This document shows positions 55,690 to 64,000 of a stretch of DNA of 64,000 nt, in pieces (the stretch's first letter is position 1; every line of letters begins with the position of its first letter). The notes under the pieces are model-generated. The model was not told the DNA's origin. It ran no database searches and saw only the letters and a program-made list of their open reading frames with translations. The position numbers and the translations under genes were made by a program. This stretch comes from Lactifluus volemus (Eukaryota > Basidiomycota > Agaricomycetes > Russulales > Russulaceae), in NCBI GenBank assembly GCA_022376515.1, contig WTXI01000084.1, positions 79,511 to 143,510 on the forward strand, read 5' to 3'.

Positions 55690-56875
55690 AACAATACACA
55701 TTCTCGTCCGCCTCAGACGCAGTGCACGAGCCCGCTGGTTCCATTCACGCGTTCAAATCACACGCAAACGGGCGCAACGCGCCCCATTCGGGCTGCAGCG
55801 AGATGGCATTCACGCCGCGTCGTCTAAATCGATAAACCGAGCTCGTGCAACCGCGGCAGCGCCGCACCATCATTTCCCCCGGGACCCGTCCAGAACACCT
55901 CCGTGGATACGGCTGCGCGCGGCCACTCGAATCGAGGTTCTCTGGTCCGGACTGTTCAGTCCAGAGGAGATGTTGACCGCCAAGCACGAGGGATGCTTGA
56001 TCCGAGGTCAGATTCGCCAGTGGGTCGAATGTATATGCCTTCAGAGGGAAGGGGTTAATAACTGCGTGCTCGTGAAAGGAGGGGGATGTGACGCAACGTT
56101 CTGCCATATCTTGAAGGGATCGCACCAACTGTTGCCTGGGAGATAATCTCCCAACCAGCCGCCAGCACCACAGTCCTATGTCACACACAGGTTTATAAAA
56201 ATTGCCGGGATTTAAGGCAGATTCACAACCTTACCAGATAGAACGAATTGGATGCCGCGTGGATAAAGCAGCATCCCTTGGCAGCAACAGCAGCTGCGTC
56301 TTCAGACGATATCCACACCCTATCAATACACGTCAACGTTCGAGAGGGTGTGTGTGTGAGAAGGAAACGTGGAGACGTACAGGGCAATCGTATCATTTGA
56401 ATGGGTCAGATTAATGTTGAGTACCATCTCTGTGCCAAATCCAAGGAAGAGTTGAGAGTCCCACCAATAGACCCATAAGACATCTAGCTCACCCTGCCAC
56501 ACGACAGGCGTCTTTCCGAGACTCCTGAGCGCACCATGCGTTGCCAGTGTAAACACGTCCAGGGCTTCGTTGAGCATCCTTCCAGCGAGATCTTGTTGCG
56601 TCTGCGGGTCATCTTGATAGCACCCCATGTTGATCCTATCGCCATCAGTGGCGAACAATGTCGAGGAAAAGAGTTTCGCAGCAGCGCTCAGCAGACTGGC
56701 CGTGAAATCGATCGTCGCGGGAGAGGGGAGGCGCAGTTGGCCTGCGGGCGGTTCGTTGGCGTACGTCTTCTAGTGCTTCGCATCGGCAGGACTGAGGCCA
56801 GAGCGCGTTGGTCAATGGGAGGACGGCGAATATGACAGAGAAGGGTTTGAAGGGTCGTGGGACTCGTGGCAGCAT
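55690..56875 (-). pseudogene. GH20 beta-hexosaminidase relic, copy 2
   Basis: The signal-peptide-like start MLPRVPRPFKPFSVIFAVLP at 56875 is fused directly to sequence from the middle of the barrel, so most of the N-terminal half seen in copy 1 is gone. Blocks include FATDGDRINMGCYQDDPQTQ (56650), NEALDVFTLATHGALRSLGK (56560) and a 3' part with DPLANLTSDQASLVLGGQ (56040-55950), LLWTEQSGPENLD and FRRRGVNAI (55830). In the catalytic motif, where the family has GGDE, the Glu is Arg. Frameshifts separate the blocks. Not functional. Confidence 0.78.
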
Positions 56876-56965
56876 GGTTTGGGTTTGCCTTCCCGGGAGA
56901 GTGTACTCTGGCCTGGGGGGTGAAGGAAGGAAGTTAGGCTCTGCTTCATTTTATGTCACGATAGC

Positions 56966-57560
56966 ATTGAATGAGATCGAAGACGGCGTGAGGAACTCAT
57001 CGGCTGAAGTCATGCGAGAATAGTGTTGCCGCAAGTCCGGTGCTGCACTGATGAAACTCGCACACAGTCAGAATTTGTCATCAACTCAACTGCAACTGGT
57101 TTCGCACCGAGGGCAAGTGAGCAGTAACAAAGAATTACATAATTTTCACGTGATTGTAACAGTCACACTGTTTACTTCCCACGTTTCGGAGAACCCCGAG
57201 TCACGCACTCACACATGTGACCGTCACCGTAACGCCCCGACGCGCCTCCTCCAAAATTAGCTATGCCCTCCCTGCTCCTTAGGTAGTTAGTCCCTCCCGC
57301 CCCCGGAATTACCAGTTATAGCTAGATTTTTGTTGTCATGAAATTGTAGATATGTCCAGGGGAAGTAAAAATTTTCGACCCTGCACATCCGACCCTGCAC
57401 GGAGAATGTCCAAATGAAACTTTGTTCACTGAATGCAAGCCATTAGCCTGGCACTTGGTGTTCAGAAAGCAGTCTTGCAACCATGCTCGCAACAGAATGA
57501 AATTTAATATTCACAACTGGTATAAAGACATGGCTTTTTGTTCGACGAGGTCAACAGGCA
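56966..57560. other. Intergenic, nothing recognised
   Basis: No open frame with recognisable content. It separates the duplicated cluster from the next gene. Confidence 0.5.
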
Positions 57561-58098
57561 ATGCCTGCATTACTCCGTGCCTCCGTGCCTCCGAGCCCTC
57601 TCTCGCCTCTCACCTCTCTGTCTTCTTCACCCATTGATACTGGCACTATGCCGAACATTGGCCCGAACCCTGGCACGCCCGAGACTCCCAACACTCCCAA
57701 GTATAACCCCATATTCCGTCCATTGAAGCAAAAGCTTCAATTTGCTACTTTCATCGGGTCCTTTGTTGGTGAGGGTCATCCACTTAAGCCAGTCCCATAG
57801 TAAGTCATCTTTCCCACATGTGATTATGTGCATACCACTCACACTTCGTAACTGCAGCCCTGAGACGCCCAATGGCGAGCGTGTTGCTGTGTCTGAACTC
57901 GAAGACTACTACAAGACGCGGTGCTGGGAGATGCCCATGTGTTTCTGTGGACTTATGGATGGTATGGACCACAAGCTGAAGTTCGAGCCTACGGCTCGAG
58001 TCACTCGCCAGTTCCTGGCTCGTGCCTCTCACCTCCGGCCCGAACTCCAGCTTGTTGGGGGCTGCGCCCCCAAACCCCTGCTTGCGTTTCAAAATTAA
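57561..58098 (+). CDS. Small two-exon protein of unknown function
   Basis: Exon 1 (57561 or 57648 to 57799) and exon 2 (57858-58098) join over a 58-bp intron with a perfect donor (GTAAGTCAT) and a CTGCAG acceptor. The frame is kept, giving 159 aa from the upstream ATG or 130 aa from the second (57648). The protein has a Pro/Asn-rich start (NPGTPETPNTPKYNP), a central RPLKQKLQFATFIGSFVGEG and a Cys-containing part (CWEMPMCFCGLMDG). The C-terminal end (LVGGCAPKPLLAFQN) comes from a GGGGGCTGCGCCCCC palindrome, a motif often seen in fungal repeats, so the tail may be acquired from a transposon. No domain recognised. Confidence 0.5.
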
Positions 58099-58569
58099 GT
58101 CTTTAAAAGTTATATTAATGACAATTTGATAAATGAGAAGAAATAAAGCCTAGTAACCCTTATTATATTATTCTTGTTTCTCTTCAGCTCAAATTACCTA
58201 GGGATGGACACGGGTTAGGGTATACCCACCGGGTTTGCGGGTAGGGTATCCACGGGCCGGGGTCTCGGGTATCAATCTTGCCGGCCCGCACCAAACCCGT
58301 ACCCCAGACCACGGGACCCGGACCCGCAGCCACGGTTTTTGACCTCCACATGTGCATTGCACAACACTACATAGCATTAAATATTACTAGACTAGTGACA
58401 ATTTATCTAAGACATGAGAGCCAGAGCTAGCATAATCGGCATCCTTAAATAAATATCTCGAAAGGTGGCCCACTATGATGCTTGGCCCTGGAAGCGGTAC
58501 AGGGAGCGTGGCTGCACCGCAGCAGTGGGGGGTGGGGCGGGGGCAAGAACATGAAGTGGGGATGCCATG

Positions 58570-59175
58570 GCACACACCAGTCGCTGGCGTCAGGTGCTCG
58601 GGCAGTCGCAAGGGCGCTGCCAGCGCTATCCTGCCAAAGAAGTCGACGCGGTTCGACTCTGAGTCCGGAAGCGGCGGGGGAAGGGAGGAGGGCACGCTTG
58701 GGCAGTCGCAACGGCGCTTCCAGCGTGATCCTGCCAAAGAAGTCGACGCGGTGCGACTCTGAGTCCGGAAGCGGCGGGGGAAGCGGTAGAGGGGAGGAGG
58801 GCGTGCCACACATCGGTCCCAGGCGTCAGGCGCTCTGGCGGTCGCAACGGCGCCGCCAGCGCGATCCTGACGCCAAGGACGTCGACGCAGTGCAACTCTG
58901 AGTCAGGAAGCAGCGGGGGAAGCGGTAGAGGGGAGGAGGCCGTGCCAGATGCCAGTCGCAGGCATCAGGCGCTTGGGCAGTCACAACGGCAGCGCTAGCA
59001 CGATCCTGACGCTTGCGACGTCGACGCGGTGCGAGTTCGAGTCTGGAAGCAGCTGGGGAAGTGGTAGAGGGAAGGAGGCCATGCCCCATGCCAGTCGCAG
59101 GCGTCAGGCGCTCGGGCGGTCGCAACGGCGCCGCCAGCGCGATCCTGACGCCAAGGACGTCGATGTGGTGCGATG
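58570..59175 (+). repeat. GC-rich tandem array inside the hAT element (about 139-bp unit)
   Basis: The anchor word GTCGACGCGG (or a close variant) occurs at 58642, 58742, 58881, 59020 and 59159, with spacings of 100, 139, 139 and 139. Units share CAGGCGCT-GGGC-GTCGCAACGGCG-like blocks. The long frames over it on both strands follow from the repeat and are not called. Confidence 0.75.
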
Positions 59176-59396
59176 GGCTCCCTTCAGCGTCGACGCGAGG
59201 CCATCCATCGAAGGGGATGAGGGGGAATGAAGGGGGAGCCAGGAAATGGAATCTGAAGAAGAAAGCTTCACAAAAGTCAGAAAAATCAGAAGGTGGAAGA
59301 GTGAAGGCAGCGTACCTAGCAACGCCTGATGGGAAGCACCCTTCAAGCGTCCCAACGTCCCTCCAACGCGACGATAACAAGAGGCAGAGGCAAAGC

Positions 59397-59430
<34 letters not shown>

Positions 59431-59681
59431 CCAGCAGAGGAGAGGTGCTCCAAAAGACGATGTGCCGGAAAACAACCAGAAAACTAAGCACAGTGTTGAT
59501 GGTGAAGGCAGTGGCAAGGTGAGAAAGGATTGCGGGCGAACAAAAAGAACCACGACAGAGGGAGGCGACAGGGGGAGGCGACAGAGGGAAGGCGCGACAC
59601 GCACGAACGAAAAATCAAAGGCAGTTGAGGTAAGCGGCAATGCAGCTATTGAAGTGAGCTGTAGGAGTGCCAGCAGTTCTA

Positions 59682-59763
59682 GCATCAATGGTGTAATGGT
59701 AAACTCATAGTTTTCCTATATTGCTGCGTGCACAGGTCGGGGGTTCGAATCCGCATCTGTGCA
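59682..59763 (+). tRNA. tRNA-like segment (Gly-UCC-like), probably a relic
   Basis: The segment begins GCATCAATGGTGTAATGGTAA, containing a good polymerase III A box (TGGTGTAATGG), and has GGTTCGAATCC, a perfect B box, at the expected distance. The TTTTCC in the middle would give a UCC anticodon. The acceptor stem pairs only in part, the T stem has mismatches and the anticodon stem is shifted, so it is a degenerate tRNA or a tRNA-derived SINE head. Confidence 0.4.
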
Positions 59764-60045
59764 ATTGTCAGGAAGCGTGCTATTGGATGATTATGTGAGT
59801 AACTGTGAGAATATCTTACCTAGAATTGATTGGATTAGTAATCTGGGGCTGCTGGTATGATTATTGTATTTATTTATTTATTTCAGCCCATACCCTTATC
59901 AATTAGGCATGGGTTTTATCTGATACCCACAGCCTTACCTGAGGGTTACCCGTACCCGTGCCTGGGGTACGGGTTTTTCAGGGGTAGGGGTATGGGTACC
60001 TCTGGAGATACCCCAGGGTTACCCACGTCCATCACTAAAATTACC

Positions 60046-61821
60046 CATATTGTCTGATATTAGCAAGATTCAAATTTCAACTTCTTTAAAATGTTTAACT
60101 TTATCTTTTCAATGCAGAGGTAGTAGTGATGTTAACACAGAGAAGGGCAAGAATGTAAAACAACAGGTGATGGTGGAAATAGAAAGGCAAAATATGTAAA
60201 GATAAAGAGTAAGGTAGTGGATGTAGTAACATCAGAAAATCCTGAAAGTGCTTAATAATACTAATTTCATGTGAGAAGAAGGCACATTAGAAGGTACAGG
60301 TGGGGAAGAAAGCATAGAGGTGTAAAAGGAGCAGAGGCAGAGGTACAGAAGGTAGAGAAAGTGGGAAAGGAAGGACTGCAGAGCGGGAGCGCAGAGAAGG
60401 AGCACAAAGCAGAAATGGGAGGTGTCAGAACACATTGGGGAAAGATAGGTAGTGTAACAACTAACAACATATAAAGGAGGAGGAACTCATCACTTTTAAG
60501 ACATGGTCTGATAGTGAAGCTCTCATAAAGTCCATTAAGAAGTGTCAAGCATGTGTTTGACAGAAGAAAAGAGAGAACCCTCCCTTAATGATCACAGCTG
60601 ACAGCCTCTTTACCCCATATCACCACATAAAGTATACACACTTACTCAGACTACCTCTCTCTCAGTGGACCCTCACCCTCTCTCTTTGTAAGGCCCTTAT
60701 ACAGCACTGCTTAATGAGTCCATATCTTTGCAGCCAATCTAAGTAAGCCAGAGTGCCTGTGTTATTGATGCAAGACTGGCACATATCAGTCTTGAGGTTG
60801 GACTGTCTGTGCCATTGGCTTAACATTCATTAAATGTGATAATTCTCTTACAGTTTTATTGCCTTATCACATGTCTATAATCTTCTGATAATATATTTAT
60901 TTGATGCACCCTAGTTCATCAGGAAAACCCATTTTGCCTTAAACTGTATTAGATGCTCCTTAAAGCTTACTTAAGATGTTGGTAATTAGATCCTCAACTT
61001 ACCAACATTGAGGATCTAATTACCAACATCTTAAGTAAGCTTTAAGGAGCATCTAATACAGTTTAAGGCAAAATGGGTTTTCCTGATGTTAGGTTACTTT
61101 CAATGTGCAAAATTTTAGTTTGATCCACAATGACTTGATAGCCTTGTGTTTATATTTCTCCTGCCCCTTGCCCAATATGGGCTTGAGCTGGCCCAGGACT
61201 CCAGGAGGTGAGCCTGACACTTATTGACTTGTTGGTCAACACCTGGTGCAGCCTCAAGCTGGCCCAGTGGCCAAATAGTGTAGAATCTTCAATCCTGAGC
61301 AGTATTTACTTTACTTCATGCAACTGTACTTAGTTTAAATGTGAAGTAGTTTTATTCAGCATAAGGCATCCACTTAGGGCCACCTTATTCAGATGTTAGT
61401 AATTATTTACATATATAATATAACCTTTTCTTTACTGGTAAAAAAGTGTTCAATTTTTACAGCAGTGGGTGTGCATGTTGCTTAGCAAAGGCCCTTAAAA
61501 AAGAAGAAAAAGTGAAAATTATGGTTTTTTTTTGAGCTATAAGTGTGAGTTATCTTGCGGAAAAAATGAGAAAAAGTCGAAATTGTATGTTTTGAGCCAT
61601 AAGTGAGTTATCTGGCTTAGTCATTTCTCCTTCCTTTTATTGATCATGGGCCATTAGTCAGCTCTCCTTCCTTTTTCGGCCGGCGCGTGGGAGTTCTGGC
61701 TTACTCAGATTCTCCTTCCTTTTTCGGCCGCTAAAAGCAGGGAGGGTCGCTGACCAACTGCTGACCAATATACCATTTTTGGGAATCGACTTCCTTTTTT
61801 GGCACCGTTCTGTTTTATATT
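60046..61821. other. AT-rich intergenic DNA with a palindromic MITE
   Basis: No gene recognised. At 61630-61800 a TCTCCTTCCTTTTTCGGCCG-like block is repeated three times upstream of the next gene (near 61627, 61665 and 61711), possibly part of its promoter. Confidence 0.5.
60917..61088. mobile_element. Perfect palindromic MITE (81-bp arms, 10-bp loop)
   Basis: The arm at 60917-60997 is repeated exactly in inverse orientation at 61008-61088, with a 10-bp spacer CTTACCAACA. The termini CATCAGGAAAACCC match the end of the 1.5-kb TIR element (CATCAGGAAAATCC) at 13 of 14 bases, and the arms also contain CTTAA/CTTAAG words. No target duplication is certain. Confidence 0.8.
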
Positions 61822-62891
61822 ATGGATCCTGCCCTGTTTCATGTGCCGCAGTCTCCTCGAAGCCCCAACTATGGACGGCCTATCATCATGTGCTCTATCA
61901 TGAAGTGCTCATACTGGAGTGAGTGATTGTACAAGCTATATGAGTAGATCACTTACAAGCTTTCCCAACAGTTGATCTGGAGAAGTTCATCACAGCAAAT
62001 CCTGACGTGCCACAACGCGTCTATCCTCTTCGAGATGGTAAGTAGCATCACCACCTGTTAAGTACCTCACCAGATGATCTTGTTAGGACTTCGCTTGACT
62101 GCAAGCCAACTAATGGGGTCCCCGGATCCGGATGGGAAACAGTGCAGCCCATTTGAAACACCTATGAGAAAGAGTGGTCAGTAACGGTTATACTTGCAAT
62201 GAACACTTCTAACCACACTTGTGCAGCTACACCTAAGGCGGAACTGGTGCCAACCATAGCCAACTCCCAGCTGCCCCAGGTCCGGGCTGAGACGCTGTCA
62301 CCCTCTCAGGCCGGGCCTAGTTCCCACTCTGTGATCCGAAGGTCAGACACCGAGCTGGTGGACTATGGGGCACCTCGTGAGTTCAAATTGACGTACAGAT
62401 CTGTCGAGAGATGCTTACACTCAACAGGTCCCATCCCAGATATTTTCAGTACAAATTTTCAGTTCCAACAGGAACTCGAAGCGGCGATGGCCCCTCTAGG
62501 TGTTGAGGGCTCCCAGGCATTGCTTCTGACAATGTTCGACCCCAACTGCCCGGGAATTTCAATGTCCGAGTTTATACGTATCGTCAAACAGTGCCCATTG
62601 TGCAAACTGTTGACATCTTCCAGTTTGATGCACATGCATCGTTGTCCATCTCCTAGTGGATCTGGTGAGCAACATAACACCAAGACGTATGAGGGCAGCG
62701 GCACCTGTCATAAGCGCCGTAAGATACCAGGCCCTGCGTCCAGTGCGATTGCCATGGCACAACGAAACTGTGCTGGAGGAAGTGATAATAAATTGACCCG
62801 AAATACCGTAGCCTTCTTCTCTCCGGAGCCAAAACCCGTGATCGAGGACCCAGTCGTCGTAATCGAGATCTCTTCGGATGACGATAATTGA
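61822..62891 (+). CDS. Unknown 305-aa protein with Cys/His cluster and C-terminal SIM-like motif
   Basis: Four exons: 61822-61918, 61972-62037, 62087-62176 and 62227-62891. Introns are 53, 49 and 50 bp, all GT-AG and in frame (918 nt). No named domain recognised. Residues about 215-235 contain CPLCKLLTSSSLMHMHRC, a CX2C...HXHXC arrangement that could bind one zinc. Before it lies a region with an FQFQQELEAAMAPLG helix, after it a basic stretch (KRRKIPG) suited to a nuclear signal. The end is VVVIEISSDDDN, a hydrophobic core followed by Ser/Asp, the pattern of a SUMO-interaction motif. A nuclear, SUMO-linked role is therefore an inference. Confidence 0.75.
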
Positions 62892-63132
62892 CTGATACCC
62901 AATGGCACCAGCATTGTAGATAGCGAATATCTATGTTATTGTCAGCGTTGGCTCATATACATAGCGAAATACCACTTATCTCATATAGTTTGAATTGTAG
63001 TTGCCCCAGATAAACAAATGGAAAGACGTACTGTGTGCGCGCGTAGTCTTTTGGTTCATCTTACAGCGACTGTTCTCACCGTGCACTACATTGTTATGTC
63101 CGTTTATTACGATGGGATAGAACACAAATCGA
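62892..63132. other. Convergent 3' intergenic region
   Basis: 241 bp between the stop of the plus-strand SIM-like gene and the stop of the minus-strand KOW gene. Both 3' UTRs must fit here. Confidence 0.6.
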
Positions 63133-64000
63133 CTAACGTACTCTAATGGGTTCTAGTACGGTGAGGTGCTTACTAGGGAGATCTATGTCAAGTGAAAGCG
63201 TTTCGGATGTGAATCGTACAACGAACCAGCCATTGTCCTTCCTGCCATTTATAGTGCCTGAACAGCCAAAAAACTGGCAGTCTCTACTTATGACCACGAC
63301 TTCACCGCCTGCCTTTGGCTCCCATGGAAGGAGGCAGTTGGGATTGATACTCATCTGAACAATGTTCACGCCTCTAACCATGCTGATGATAACTTCCCCC
63401 TCTCCCGGCGGCGAGTCCCACTGAGCGTCAGGCACTGACCTGGCCGTCTTGTTCTTATACACGAGTAAGTCCTTGTTGGAGTCCACCCGACTGATGGTAA
63501 ATGGTATCCTCTTCATCTGGAGAAGCGTGCGTATTGCGGGGAAAAACAGCCAGTGATCTAAGGGACATATCACTGAGATGGCGATAAGATCACTATATTT
63601 AATGACCTACCTCTTTGAGAGCCCTCCAGTTCCGGTGTGAGCCGCTCAAAGTCAACAGGTACACCGGACGGTGGTGTGATAGGGCGAGGAGGGGAGGGTG
63701 GTCTTGCAGGTTCTGTCGCCGGTCTTACCTCCGCAAATCCACCTATGAGATCGTATGCAAAACAGAAAAAAAAACACACACGTACACGGCTATGAAGTCA
63801 CACCATGAAACGAGTTGCCGTGGCGAACTCGTGGCAACCAGGAGGGCTTGGGGTTCCACTATTACCCCAGATGGGCCGACATCCTTGATAAGGCCATGGT
63901 AAGACTTGAAGGCACCGCGAGTGATCACGACTCGCCGACCGACAAAGGGATGAGTTGGATCATTCCGTGGCAAAGAAGGACCCTGTATAGCGCAGACGTT
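63133..64000 (-). CDS. KOW-motif (Spt5-like) protein, 5' end outside window
   Basis: Minus-strand exons, read from the window edge: 64000-63788, 63728-63611 and 63557-63133, with introns of 59 and 53 bp. Junctions keep the frame if the acceptor just before GTAAGACC (63728) is used. The first exon contains a KOW-type block, FVGRRVVITRGAFKSYHGLI. The middle exon is Pro-rich (PPSPPRPITPPSG). The last exon may hold a second KOW-like barrel (GGEVVVISRDCQFFGCSGTI). Such blocks occur in transcription elongation factor Spt5 and in a group of mushroom proteins with several KOW motifs. Because the N terminus is missing I do not name it Spt5. Confidence 0.65.

Larger units (their letters stand above)
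48800..56965 (-). repeat. Segmental duplication unit C (Ser/Thr relic, NLR, GH20 relic)
   Basis: Same gene order as unit B. The right end (56790-56965) matches 48440-48610 of unit B, and the left end matches 39080 onward. It is shorter because of many small deletions and a shorter GH20 relic. Confidence 0.75.
58199..60037. mobile_element. hAT-type non-autonomous element, 1839 bp, 8-bp TSD
   Basis: The ends are TAGGGATGGAC... and ...GTCCATCACTA (inverted, one mismatch in the first 11). Both sides carry the identical 8-bp AAATTACC (58191-58198 and 60038-60045), the target duplication length of hAT transposons. Subterminal GGGTACCC-like words repeat near both ends. The internal part holds a 139-bp tandem array and a tRNA-like segment but no transposase, so it depends on an element elsewhere. 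Confidence 0.85.

Noticed and set aside
58387..59688. Large frames on both strands in the hAT element
   Set aside because: They follow the tandem 139-bp array and purine-rich tail. No start context, splicing or domain supports a gene.
60271..60548. Opposed frames of 67 and 93 aa in the AT-rich gap
   Set aside because: Low-complexity Glu/Lys or Cys/Phe strings without any supporting feature.

Overview
The window looks like part of a mushroom-type basidiomycete (Agaricomycete) nuclear genome. The evidence is: spliced genes with short GT-AG introns (about 49-83 bp where I could place both ends); a Plavaka-type transposase remnant; a Ty3/gypsy chromovirus; a Tad-like LINE; F-box, GRGGAGN-repeat and KOW proteins of basidiomycete style; and tandem NACHT-WD40 (NLR-like) genes. 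No bacterial features were seen.

Layout. 1-7.3 kb: tail of a Plavaka transposase, a decayed fatty acid synthase segment (dehydratase, malonyl/palmitoyl transferase, ACP, start of the alpha-type part), then a DUF726/TMCO4-like alpha/beta hydrolase gene that ends in a TTAA-rich repeat. 7.2-19.1 kb: nested transposable elements, all decayed or truncated: a minus-strand gypsy pol with an extra ORF, a solo LTR inserted in that ORF with a 5-bp target duplication and a regular TGASTCA array, a 1.5-kb TIR element with a pyrimidine-rich core, and a LINE that has lost its 3' end. 19-21.7 kb: sparse, with one conserved exon fragment. 21.7-25.6 kb: two intact divergent genes, a single-pass membrane protein with a LEA2-like ectodomain (minus) and an FMN-dependent alpha-hydroxy-acid dehydrogenase (plus). 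27.1-32.3 kb: a GRGGAGN (DUF3602-like) protein and a single-exon F-box protein.

32.9-57 kb is the most distinctive part. A segmental duplication carries three copies of a C2 / helical / NACHT / WD40 gene. The copy I could count has 14 near-identical WD40 repeats. Two copies are linked to a GH20 beta-hexosaminidase relic and a Ser/Thr-rich relic with clathrin-box-like motifs. All three NLR copies carry short, mostly deletion-type indels, and the third copy is riddled with them. The region is either a decaying NLR cluster (a class used in fungi for allorecognition and immunity) or an imperfectly assembled repeat. The assembly question has to be settled before biology is read from the frames.

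57.5-64 kb: a small unrecognised spliced gene; a hAT-type non-autonomous element with 8-bp target duplication, a 139-bp tandem array and a tRNA-like segment; a perfect 172-bp palindromic MITE sharing its end sequence with the 1.5-kb TIR element; an intact spliced gene ending in a SUMO-interaction-like motif; and the 3' part of a KOW-motif gene running off the window.

All product calls come from reading translations and motifs. No database search was run.
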